Shown: positions 35,107 through 41,671, numbered from the stretch's first letter. The stretch is DNA of 45,148 nucleotides from Candidatus Aminicenantota bacterium (GCA_027067555.1 JAMOVU010000065.1:1-45148), one strand, 5' to 3'. Numbers and translations: made by a program. The notes: generated by a model from the sequence alone, not told the origin.

Positions 35107-35994
35107 ATGAAGAGCTTTTCTGAGTTAAAATTATCAATAATTATAGTAAATTTTAATTCGGGAGAGTATCTTTCCAAAACAGTAAATTCAATATTGGAAA
35201 ACTATAAAGGAGATGATTTTGAGATAATTATAGTTGATAATAATTCCACTGATGATTCCCTTGAAAGAATAGATAAAAACGAAAAAATCAAAATAATAAA
35301 GTCAGACAAAAATATTGGGTTTGGAGCTGCAAACAACATAGGAGCGGAGAAAGCTCAGGGTAAATATTTATTAATTTTGAATAATGATACCCTTATAAAT
35401 AAGGAAACAATACCAAGGCTAATGGATTTTTATGAAAATTCCAAATACGCAGCCATTGGTCCATTGGTACTTTATCCGAAGGGAAGCTTCCAAATTTCTT
35501 TTGGAACTGATCTTAATCTCTTTTCAGAGTTTATCCTCAAATACATCTACGAACCATATTACAAGCTACTGTATAAACTAAAAAAAGGGAAGATTTCCCG
35601 CAAAGTTGATTGGCTTAGCGGAGTCTGTTTTTTGATAGAAAAAGAGATTTATCAAAAGATCGGAGGCTTTGATGAGAATTTTTTTATCTATCTTGAAGAT
35701 TGCGATTTTTTCAGAAGATTGAGAGAAAAGGGATACACTCCTTACTATTATACAGAAGCTTCAATTATACACTTTAAAGGGAAATCAACTGAAAAGCATC
35801 TGTCATTCGTATATCCCCTTAATAAAAAGAGTCAACTTTATTATTATTGCAAATATAATAAAAAAAGTTTGCCTTTATTAAAATTTTATCTTTTATCCAA
35901 ATTAAAAATAAAACTTATTTTTTCCGGAAATAAAAAAATTATAAAAGATACCATAAAAACAATAAGGGAGTTTAAGTGTGAAGATAATATTTGA
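35107..35994 (+). CDS. Family 2 glycosyltransferase (rhamnosyltransferase-like)
   Basis: The 295-residue protein has a GT-A fold of GT2: SIIIVNFNSGEYL at the start, IIVDNNSTDDS (about 41-51), a DxD-like LILNNDTLI near residue 95, and the acceptor region LSGVCFLIEKE followed by DENFFIYLEDCDFFRRLREKG. These are typical of WbbL-like transferases that add rhamnose or similar sugars to polysaccharides. It overlaps the next glycosyltransferase by 17 bp. The product likely acts on lipopolysaccharide or capsule; the sugar cannot be identified. Confidence 0.88.
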   Translation: MKSFSELKLSIIIVNFNSGEYLSKTVNSILENYKGDDFEIIIVDNNSTDDSLERIDKNEKIKIIKSDKNIGFGAANNIGAEKAQGKYLLILNNDTLINKETIPRLMDFYENSKYAAIGPLVLYPKGSFQISFGTDLNLFSEFILKYIYEPYYKLLYKLKKGKISRKVDWLSGVCFLIEKEIYQKIGGFDENFFIYLEDCDFFRRLREKGYTPYYYTEASIIHFKGKSTEKHLSFVYPLNKKSQLYYYCKYNKKSLPLLKFYLLSKLKIKLIFSGNKKIIKDTIKTIREFKCEDNI

Positions 35995-37036
35995 CATAAG
36001 AAAAATAGATGATTATGGAATCGGAACATACATTAAAAATATTTTCGGAGGATTAATAAAATCCGGAAATTTTGATTACAAAATCATATCCCTCAAAGGG
36101 AAAATCCGGGATATATCGGATACAAAAAACACAATAGAAGTTAATTCAAAAAATTATACAATCACAGAGCATTTTGAAATCCCTTCCAAAATAAAAAATC
36201 TTAATGATTATTACTACTTTTCGCCTCACTATGTTTTTCCATATTTTATTAAGAACAGATTCTTCATAACAATTCACGATATAATCCACTTTAAATTTTC
36301 AAAACTTTTTCCATTTTACAAGGTTGAGCTTGCGAAACTTTTTATAAAAAAAGCCAAAAGAGAGGCTGAAATTATTTTCACAGTTTCAAATACCACAAAA
36401 AAAGATTTGATAAATTATTTTGGATTCAGAGAAGAAAAGATAAAGGTTATTTACAATGGGATAGATGAAATTTTCTTTAAAATGGAAAAGAAGGATAATA
36501 AAACAGATTTTCCATACATTCTCTATATCGGAAACACAACTCCCCACAAAAATCTTAAAACCCTTTTATACTCATTCCTGATTTTTTCAAAAAGAGTCAG
36601 GGATATCAAACTTATGCTCGTAGGGATAAGGGATAAAAGGGAAATTCTCAATTTCATAAAAAAATACAAGCTTGAAAACAGAATAATCATCAAATCATTT
36701 TTATCATTTAGTGAATTAATTCCCGTAATTGATAATTCCCTCTTTTTTGTATTTCCTTCACTCTATGAAGGCTTCGGACTTCCTCCCCTGGAAGTTATGG
36801 CAAGGGGAAAAGCTGTGATTAGCAGCACAGGCGGAAGTTTACCGGAAGTTTTGGGTGATAATGCCTTATTTTTTAGCCCTTACTCAGAGGAAGAGCTCTC
36901 TGATAAAATGTATCTTTTAGCTGAAAACCCCGAGCTCAGAATAGATTTTGAAAAAAAAGCTTTAAACCACTCTAAAAAATTCAAATGGGATAAATTCATT
37001 GAAACTTATGTTAAAATTCTTGAGGATTACAATTAA
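35978..37036 (+). CDS. Family 4 (GT-B) glycosyltransferase
   Basis: The 352-residue protein starts at a GTG preceded by AGGGAG within the previous gene's end. It has a GT-B layout with an N-terminal Rossmann-like half (DYGIGTYIKNIF), a linker, and the C-terminal donor-binding half: YIGNTTPHKNLKTLL near residue 185 and the E-x7-E region SLYEGFGLPPLEVMARGKAVI near residue 265. It probably cooperates with the upstream GT2 in building a surface glycan. Donor and acceptor unknown. Confidence 0.88.
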   Translation: MKIIFDIRKIDDYGIGTYIKNIFGGLIKSGNFDYKIISLKGKIRDISDTKNTIEVNSKNYTITEHFEIPSKIKNLNDYYYFSPHYVFPYFIKNRFFITIHDIIHFKFSKLFPFYKVELAKLFIKKAKREAEIIFTVSNTTKKDLINYFGFREEKIKVIYNGIDEIFFKMEKKDNKTDFPYILYIGNTTPHKNLKTLLYSFLIFSKRVRDIKLMLVGIRDKREILNFIKKYKLENRIIIKSFLSFSELIPVIDNSLFFVFPSLYEGFGLPPLEVMARGKAVISSTGGSLPEVLGDNALFFSPYSEEELSDKMYLLAENPELRIDFEKKALNHSKKFKWDKFIETYVKILEDYN

Positions 37037-37046
37037 GGAGGAATAA

Positions 37047-37235
37047 ATGACAGAAGATAAAAAGAATTGCCTTGATGGTGAAATTTACAGAGAGATAGTT
37101 GAAATCGAGGGAAAACCTTATGAACATCTTGGATTTAGAGACTATGAGAATAAATTCGGACAGATGCTTGAAAAATTGGTGGGTAAAAAGGTCAGAGTTT
37201 GCATAACAGTGGTTGAAGATGAGGGGAATAATTAA
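37047..37235 (+). CDS. Small hypothetical protein, 62 residues
   Basis: The ORF has a strong ribosome site (AAGGAGG) seven bases from its ATG and sits 10 bp after the glycosyltransferase. The product is acidic and hydrophilic, with the pattern IEGKPYEHLGFRDYENKFGQMLEKLVGKKVRV, two cysteines (residues 8 and 52) and no signal or membrane segment. I do not recognise a family. Translation looks likely from context. Confidence 0.6.
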   Translation: MTEDKKNCLDGEIYREIVEIEGKPYEHLGFRDYENKFGQMLEKLVGKKVRVCITVVEDEGNN

Positions 37236-37342
37236 GAATTCCCGAAAAGCCGAATAATCGAGGAACAAAAAGCCGAGCAACGGGAAATTGCAAACTGTTA
37301 GTTTCTGCAAATTAGAATGATGAACAATTGCACATAAAATTT

Positions 37343-37384
37343 GTAGAGACCTTGCATGCAAGGTCTCTACTGCAAGGTCTCTAC
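37343..37384 (+). repeat. REP-like palindrome, copy 1, plus duplicated half
   Basis: A perfect 28-bp palindrome (37343-37370) opens GTAGAGAC, closes GTCTCTAC and has core CTTGCATGCAAG. Directly after it a second copy of the right half, TGCAAGGTCTCTAC, sits at 37371-37384. The surrounding 37236-37515 region holds no gene I can support. Confidence 0.8.
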
Positions 37385-37515
37385 AATGAAATTGAATTAA
37401 AAAACAAATTGTTGATAAATAATCACCAATTTCCAATAGTGAAATATCATTTGATTTGATTGAAATTTAGTTGTAAAATTTCAAATAATGTAAAAGCATT
37501 ATGAGGTAGCGGGAA

Positions 37516-38724
37516 ATGAAAAAAAATTTTTATTATTTTGCTTTTCTGCTTTTTGTTTTAATCTTGTTTTTTAATTTATCCTGCAAAAAAGCCTCCGAGC
37601 CTGAGGATAATACTCCGAAAACTCAGGAATACTGCATAACACTCGTTGACACATTCACGGGAAACCCTCTCTCTGATTTCAGAGTGGCAATGGTAAGAAA
37701 TGACACTGAGCTTTCAAATGGAAAAACTGACTCCTCGGGCAAGGTTTGTTTTGTGGTAGATACGGGAGTTTATGATATATATTCAAACATAGACATTTCA
37801 AAGAATGTTTTGGATAAAGAGTATTTCGGTAGCATAATGAAGCTTGACTTATACAATACATCTCACATAGATGTTAAGATAGACATACCTAAAAAAGATG
37901 ATATATTTGACCCTAAATTTCCTGTACATGGTGGTTTAGTAGCATATTTTCATCCTGATGACCATTGGTATATTTCAGGAATAAGAAAGAGATTAAAGCC
38001 GAAGGTATATCCTGATAAGGAAGTATTTAATTATCCGAACATAAAGCAGGTTCTTACGGTTGATTTGAAAAGGCTGACACAGGGTAAATTAGATTATACA
38101 ATAGATGAATTTGAAGTTGCTAGTGATACCCAAGCTGAAAATGATGTGTTTAAATTTGTATTAAGTGATTATGGTAGTGCAATATCTAAAATGAATAATT
38201 TTGAGATTATAGCAGCTCAAGCAAGAGCTCCGCTTGGTTTGATAAACAAGATAAGAAGAGAAGTATTTAAATCAATTGTAGGTGGAGATGATACTGATGT
38301 ACCATATGCTTATGATAGTATTATGGGTCATATTGATGGATTTACACAAAGAGATATAAGGGTATTACATTATAAGATGGATAAGAGGAATCCTGATGAT
38401 TATATTGTAGAGAATAATGAGCATCCCTATGAGGTGAGGACAATACCGGAGAACACCTACTCGGAGGAGGAGACAGGAGTGGTACTTTACGGAGGGTGGG
38501 CGGAGGTAGTGGAGCCTGATGGGTTTTATATGAGGAAGAGGTATATAATGATACCCCCACCGAGCGCGGGAGCTATAATAGGGACAAATTCAGGTGTTTA
38601 CATAAACGGTGAAAATTGTAGAGACGGTGCATGCACCGTCTCTACGGGAAATAGCCCCTATCCCCCGTCCCCATTCAAAACCCCGGAGCATTTAATGCCG
38701 GAATACCGGGAGCATAAAAGGTAA
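37516..38724 (+). CDS. Putative lipoprotein with carboxypeptidase-regulatory-like domain and REP insertion in its 3' end
   Basis: The 402-residue protein starts MKKNFYYFAF with a hydrophobic segment ending in FNLSC (Cys23), a lipoprotein signal. Residues about 35-100 resemble a carboxypeptidase-regulatory-like beta domain (SDFRVAMVRNDTELSNGKTDSSGKVCF). The rest is unrecognised, with conserved-looking aspartates around GGDDTDVP. Near residue 368 the reading frame runs straight through a 28-bp REP-like palindrome, which adds CRDGACTVST and a proline-rich tail. The tail also has a higher G+C content than the body. The native C-terminus may therefore be lost or altered. A GAGG site precedes the ATG. 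Confidence 0.65.
   Translation: MKKNFYYFAFLLFVLILFFNLSCKKASEPEDNTPKTQEYCITLVDTFTGNPLSDFRVAMVRNDTELSNGKTDSSGKVCFVVDTGVYDIYSNIDISKNVLDKEYFGSIMKLDLYNTSHIDVKIDIPKKDDIFDPKFPVHGGLVAYFHPDDHWYISGIRKRLKPKVYPDKEVFNYPNIKQVLTVDLKRLTQGKLDYTIDEFEVASDTQAENDVFKFVLSDYGSAISKMNNFEIIAAQARAPLGLINKIRREVFKSIVGGDDTDVPYAYDSIMGHIDGFTQRDIRVLHYKMDKRNPDDYIVENNEHPYEVRTIPENTYSEEETGVVLYGGWAEVVEPDGFYMRKRYIMIPPPSAGAIIGTNSGVYINGENCRDGACTVSTGNSPYPPSPFKTPEHLMPEYREHKR
38618..38645 (+). repeat. REP-like palindrome, copy 2, inside the lipoprotein gene
   Basis: A perfect 28-bp palindrome with the same GTAGAGAC/GTCTCTAC ends as copy 1 but a different core, GGTGCATGCACC, which is itself self-complementary. It lies in frame near the 3' end of the lipoprotein gene. 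Confidence 0.8.
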
Positions 38725-38760
38725 AACAGATGAACGAACGGCGAATCATGGAAAATAACC

Positions 38761-38789
38761 GTAGAGACGCACAATTTGTGCGTCTCTAC
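38761..38789 (+). repeat. REP-like palindrome, copy 3, before the transposase remnant
   Basis: A 29-bp palindrome with GTAGAGAC and GTCTCTAC ends, 14-bp arms around a single T, and core GCACAATTTGTGC. It lies 81 bp before the frame of a REP-associated transposase remnant. Confidence 0.8.
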
Positions 38790-38841
38790 ATCGATAAAAG
38801 ATATGAAAAAACACGGAAATCCCAAATAGAAATCCGGTTCA

Positions 38842-39027
38842 TTGGGTGTAATCATAAACCAACACAAAAGAATTTGCACAATTGAAGCCCGTAAAATTAA
38901 CAAAAATTTCTCATGGCAACCTCGATTTTATGAATACATCATTAGAGATGAAAATGATTTTTTAAAAATCTCTGAATATATCCTCACAAATCATATCAGA
39001 TGGGAGGAGGATGAATATTATTTGTGA
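38842..39027 (+). pseudogene. C-terminal remnant of a REP-associated (Y1/RAYT) transposase
   Basis: The 61-codon frame opens with TTG and reads GVIINQHKRICTIEARKINK, then FSWQPRFYEYIIRDEN and a closing IRWEEDEYY. This order (NQxKR..ARK..WQxxFYxxIIR...W-x-D) is the C-terminal end of tyrosine HUH transposases of the RAYT type. The catalytic HxH and Tyr parts are missing upstream, where stops occur in all frames close by. It is therefore a decayed 3' fragment. It sits next to REP-like palindromes, its usual partners, which strengthens the call. Confidence 0.7.
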
Positions 39028-39091
39028 TTGTCTGCAAAATTTAAAAAATTAATTATCTTTCTCTTATTTGTTTGTAAATGGTATTAGCATA

Positions 39092-39361
39092 CTAATAAAC
39101 TTCATCATGGGTTCCAATACTGACAAAAACTGCTCTATCTTTTCCTTCAAAGAAAAAAATTACTCTTAGATCATAATCAATACTAAAGCTCCATAAATCC
39201 TTTAGTTTACCTGATAATTTATGTGTTCTTAAACCGGGAGAAAAAGGATTATTAATAAATTCCTCAAGCTTTTTAAAAAACCTCTCTTCAAGTTCCTTTT
39301 TGCCTTTTATCTTCTTTTTGAATGCTCTTTTAAAGGATGAACTGAATGCTACTTTTACCAT
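39092..39361 (-). CDS. RelE/YafQ-type mRNA interferase toxin
   Basis: The 89-residue basic protein has a RelE/ParE superfamily pattern: FSSSFKRAFKKKIKG at the start, LRTHKLSGKLKDLWSFSIDYDLRVIFFF in the middle and the terminal IGTHDEVY, which is highly typical of the YafQ/HigB-like group. Such toxins cut mRNA on the ribosome and are neutralised by the antitoxin. Here the antitoxin is the upstream gene, sharing one base with this gene. A conserved His near the C-terminus (THDE) fits the catalytic site. Confidence 0.85.
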   Translation of the reverse strand: MVKVAFSSSFKRAFKKKIKGKKELEERFFKKLEEFINNPFSPGLRTHKLSGKLKDLWSFSIDYDLRVIFFFEGKDRAVFVSIGTHDEVY

Positions 39362-39585
39362 TAATCTTCTTTTAAGAGTTCTTCTTTTAATTCTTCTATA
39401 TTACTGCTGAATGTTAACTTTTTTTCTTTTAATTCTTTTAATGTTTCTTTATATTCTTTTTCTATTTCATCTCTTCTCTCTTCTATTAGATACTTTTCAA
39501 TAAGGTTTTTAAGATCCTCTTTTTCTTCTTTATCCATCAACTTTATAGCTTCTACTATATTATTAAATGTCTCTTTCTTTTTCAT
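39361..39585 (-). CDS. Putative antitoxin of the RelE-like toxin
   Basis: The 74-residue acidic, strongly helical protein (many Glu and Lys, e.g. KEEKEDLKNLIEKYLIEERRDEIEKEYKE) stands directly before the toxin gene and shares a base with it, the standard order for type II modules. The ATG follows AGGAGG. I do not recognise a DNA-binding motif; an inverted repeat further upstream may be its operator. The function is inferred from position. Confidence 0.7.
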   Translation of the reverse strand: MKKKETFNNIVEAIKLMDKEEKEDLKNLIEKYLIEERRDEIEKEYKETLKELKEKKLTFSSNIEELKEELLKED

Positions 39586-39603
39586 CTTTTCCTCCTCAAT
39601 TTT

Positions 39604-39631
39604 ATTATAACATTTTTTCCGTTTTATACAA
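39604..39631 (-). promoter_or_regulatory. Promoter of the toxin-antitoxin module
   Basis: On the minus strand TTGTAT (39631-39626), a 16-bp spacer and a perfect TATAAT (39609-39604) lie just before the antitoxin ribosome site. Confidence 0.5.
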
Positions 39632-39642
39632 TTATATCAAAA

Positions 39643-39663
39643 ACAAATTAACTATTAATTTGT
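39643..39663. promoter_or_regulatory. Inverted repeat upstream of the toxin-antitoxin promoter
   Basis: Arms ACAAATTA and TAATTTGT are 8 bp each around a 5-base spacer, a few bases beyond the -35 element. It could be an operator for the antitoxin, but the AT-rich sequence makes chance possible. Confidence 0.35.
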
Positions 39664-39718
39664 GCACCTCTTGTATCTACACCATTGACAAACAACTAAT
39701 AACAAAATAAAAATTCCT

Positions 39719-39765
39719 CTTGACTTTTTACACAATATCTACGAGATATTGTGTAAAAAGTCAAG
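39719..39765. repeat. Perfect 22-bp inverted repeat spanning the proposed right end of the IS110 element
   Basis: Arms at 39719-39740 and 39744-39765 are fully complementary around the 3-base spacer ACG. Each arm contains a TTTTTACACAATATC segment or its complement. The proposed element end falls at the centre, so the outer arm belongs to the flank and the inner arm to the element. It could also act as a bidirectional terminator between the IS and the toxin-antitoxin module. Confidence 0.8.
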
Positions 39766-39802
39766 TGAAATATTTGGAAATATCAAGGAATATTTCAATA
39801 TA

Positions 39803-40795
39803 TCAAGCAGCGGAATAATTGTAATCCTCCCTGAAAAATGTCATATTTTTATAAAGAGCTCTGGTTATTAAAAGAGTTTTTCTCATTATAGCAACATAGG
39901 CAGCTTTTTTTGATTTTCCTTTACTAAGAAGTTTTTCATACATATCTTTGAATCTTCCATCTTTTCTTGAAAGCCTCATTGCTGACATAAAGAGTAGTTT
40001 TCTTACAAACTTATTTCCTCTTTTGCTTATCTTACTCTTTCTTTTCACACTTTTTCCCGAACTTGAATGCACAACATCAAGTCCAGAAAGTGATACTATC
40101 TGGCTTCTTGAAGCATTAGGATATCTCATAAAGAAAACCAACAATGCCATTGATATTACTTCACCTACACCATACATACTTCTTATGTATTCCCTTCTTC
40201 TTTTTAATTCTTTATCTTCATTTATTATGCTGTTTATATCTTTGAGTAATCTCCTTTTATTCTTTTCAAGATTTTTTATTACTCCTCTCATATCCTCTAT
40301 AACTTCTTTCTTCTCGGAGAGGTATTCTTTCATATGATTTAATCTGTTTTTCCAGTTTGTTATGTCCTTTTGTGTTTTCTCGTAAAGACTTACAAGTGTT
40401 TTTAATTTCTCAAGTCTTTCATCTAATCTTATCTCTTTTACTTCCTCAGGAAACACAAATACAAATTTTCTTAAATCCTCTGCATCTTTTTTATCATTTT
40501 TTCCTCTTGTTTTTTGTGATTTGAAAAAATGTGAGGCTCTGTAAGGATTAACTCTCACTACCTTTATTCCTTTTTTGCTACAAAACCTAAAAAGATGATA
40601 TGAGTATCCTCCTGTAGGCTCATAGCTTATTATTACTTTCTCATACTCTTCTCCAACTCTTCTTCTTATCAACCTATCAAGTTCTTTTAATCTTTTCTCA
40701 TTTCTTACTGTGTAATGCTCGTTCCCATCATAAACAGTTAAATACTCTTTTGATACATCAATTCCCAATACATAATATTCATTGAGATTTAACAT
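39803..40795 (-). CDS. IS110-family transposase (DEDD recombinase)
   Basis: The 330-residue protein has the IS110 layout. The N-terminal RuvC-like DEDD domain has D13 in GIDVSKE, E58 in YEPTGGYS and D100/D103 in GKNDKKDAEDL. A coiled-coil linker runs through about 125-200. The C-terminal Tnp_20 domain has the catalytic serine in the conserved GLDVVHSSSGK segment (Ser245 is the best candidate). Length and motifs are complete, with no frameshift. The ATG follows ATAGGAGGTG. The noncoding stretch upstream on the same strand carries the predicted guide RNA. Confidence 0.95.
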   Translation of the reverse strand: MLNLNEYYVLGIDVSKEYLTVYDGNEHYTVRNEKRLKELDRLIRRRVGEEYEKVIISYEPTGGYSYHLFRFCSKKGIKVVRVNPYRASHFFKSQKTRGKNDKKDAEDLRKFVFVFPEEVKEIRLDERLEKLKTLVSLYEKTQKDITNWKNRLNHMKEYLSEKKEVIEDMRGVIKNLEKNKRRLLKDINSIINEDKELKRRREYIRSMYGVGEVISMALLVFFMRYPNASRSQIVSLSGLDVVHSSSGKSVKRKSKISKRGNKFVRKLLFMSAMRLSRKDGRFKDMYEKLLSKGKSKKAAYVAIMRKTLLITRALYKNMTFFREDYNYSAA

Positions 40796-40824
40796 CTTTC
40801 ACCTCCTATTGTATAATTTAATTA

Positions 40825-41004
40825 TGAGATTGGAAGGAGGAGGATTATTACCCTGCATAACCTTTCCTTGTAGATACAGTCTGAAGAGGTTATCCTCTTC
40901 GACTATGATATTGTTGAGGATTGTGCAGGGAGGGAATGATCTCGCAGAGAAGCTGTCTTTTTTAAGACGCTTTCGTGGAAAAGATTCTCCTCCTCCAATC
41001 CTCA
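40825..41004 (-). ncRNA. Predicted IS110 bridge RNA with two guide-containing internal loops
   Basis: Read on the minus strand, a long outer stem pairs TGAGGATTGGAGGAGGA (41004-40988) with the complementary 40844-40825. Inside are two stem-loops. Loop 1 is capped by the hairpin at 40972-40950; its strands contain CTTTTCCAC (40983-40975) and TCTGCGAG (40948-40941). Loop 2 is closed by CCCTGCA/TGCAGGG (40930-40924 with 40857-40851) and capped by a strong hairpin (40903-40879); its strands contain ACAATATC (40914-40907) and TACAAGG (40872-40866). The order and about 180-nt size match the known IS621 bridge RNA (target loop first, donor loop second). Guide matches to the element ends are described in the findings. 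Confidence 0.7.
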
Positions 41005-41348
41005 TTTTTTTCTCTTTTTTATCCTTTTTTACCATTTTTTATTTTATTCATTTTCTCTTATTTTCTCCATTTTTCGCCGATTTACAGATATTTTTATAAA
41101 TAAAAATATTAATATATTAAGATACAAAGTGGAAAAAGGGACATTACACAGTGCGGTTGACAATAATAGAATTAAATTGGTTGACAATTAGGTTTATTAT
41201 AAATTCTTAGTACGCTGTTTTTATTACTCTCTTATAATTTAAAATCTCAAAATTATTGTTAAAATATCCACTAATGTTTTGTTATTAATTTTTTTATATT
41301 TTTATTTTCACAATAAATTGTTGACCTATTTTAGAACAAGACAGGAAC

Positions 41349-41406
41349 AGCTGCTCTGCCCTGTTCGCCGTGGCGAATGCACGGCTTTATGAAAGATAGA
41401 GCAGCT
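41349..41406. repeat. GC-richer foldback element, possible REP-type or structured RNA relic
   Basis: An outer stem AGCTGCTCT (41349-41357) pairs with AGAGCAGCT (41398-41406). Inside, GCCGTG (41367-41372) pairs with CACGGC (41380-41385), and an alternative stem TTCGCC/GGCGAA (41364-41377) is mutually exclusive with it. Base composition is clearly above the AT-rich surroundings. Confidence 0.5.
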
Positions 41407-41418
41407 TTGATTTAATTG

Positions 41419-41447
41419 TTGAAATAAGAGGGAAAAAACTATATTAT
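41419..41447 (+). promoter_or_regulatory. Predicted promoter of the Trm112-like gene
   Basis: TTGAAA (41419-41424), a 17-bp spacer and TATTAT (41442-41447) predict a start near 41454, followed by GAGGAGG and the ATG at 41477. Confidence 0.6.
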
Positions 41448-41476
41448 ATTTAATTAAAAAATGTGAGGAGGTTAAG

Positions 41477-41671
41477 ATGAGTGAAGATAAAAATTTGCCC
41501 ATAGACAAAGAGCTTCTGGATATTCTTGCCTGCCCGGTATGTAAAACGGATGTTGTATTAACCGAAGATAAAAAGGGGCTCAGATGCGTTAAGTGCGGAA
41601 GGATTTATCCGATAAAAGACGGAATTCCTGTAATGTTAGTGGATGAGGCAACACCACCGACAAACAAATAA
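41477..41671 (+). CDS. Trm112/YcaR (UPF0434)-like zinc-ribbon protein
   Basis: The 64-residue protein has two CxxC pairs (C19/C22 in ACPVCK and C37/C40 in RCVKCG) followed by RIYPIKDGIPVMLVDEA, the standard sequence of the Trm112-like family. These small proteins bind zinc and often partner with methyltransferases; the bacterial role is not settled. A strong ribosome site precedes it, and it is the first gene of the transcript that runs into the glycosidase gene. Confidence 0.9.
   Translation: MSEDKNLPIDKELLDILACPVCKTDVVLTEDKKGLRCVKCGRIYPIKDGIPVMLVDEATPPTNK

Larger units (their letters stand above)
39744..41127 (-). mobile_element. IS110-family insertion sequence with predicted bridge RNA (proposed ends)
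   Basis: The element is read on the minus strand: a left end of about 332 bp with a structured RNA, the transposase (40795-39803), and a short right end of about 59 bp. Proposed ends share a CT core (41129-41128 and 39745-39744). They were derived by matching four short guide segments in the RNA loops to the flanks. IS110 elements lack terminal repeats and have a long noncoding left end that encodes the RNA, as here; total length 1384 bp is normal. The presence of the element is certain; exact ends are inference. Confidence 0.75.
41128..41476. other. Intergenic region between the IS110 element and the Trm112-like gene
   Basis: About 350 bp without a supported gene. It contains GGTTGACAAT twice, 24 bp apart (near 41155 and 41179), an AT-rich stretch, a GC-richer structured segment at 41349-41406 and the promoter of the next gene. 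Apart from these I see nothing coding. Confidence 0.6.

Noticed and set aside
37011-37436. A 141-codon minus-strand frame.
   Set aside because: It runs opposite to a small gene with a strong ribosome site and through a REP palindrome; it looks like a shadow frame.
37343-38789. The GTAGAGAC palindromes as a CRISPR array.
   Set aside because: Copies are few, irregularly spaced, have different cores and lie within or next to genes; no cas genes are present.
39672-39681. Ten-base match TGTATCTACA between the flank and loop 2 of the bridge RNA as an alternative element end.
   Set aside because: It would need a partner match at the other end; the best one, TCAACAAT around 41317-41324, has a different loop position and gives no shared core dinucleotide. 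The CT-core solution explains four guides at once.
40782-41099. A 105-codon plus-strand frame over the IS110 left end.
   Set aside because: It covers the structured bridge-RNA region and pyrimidine-rich sequence; composition is not coding-like.
41155-41190. Two GGTTGACAAT repeats as paired -35 elements of a promoter.
   Set aside because: Neither is followed by a -10-like hexamer at a usable distance.
41326-41508. A 60-codon minus-strand frame over the foldback region.
   Set aside because: Overlaps the promoter and start of the Trm112-like gene and has no ribosome site.
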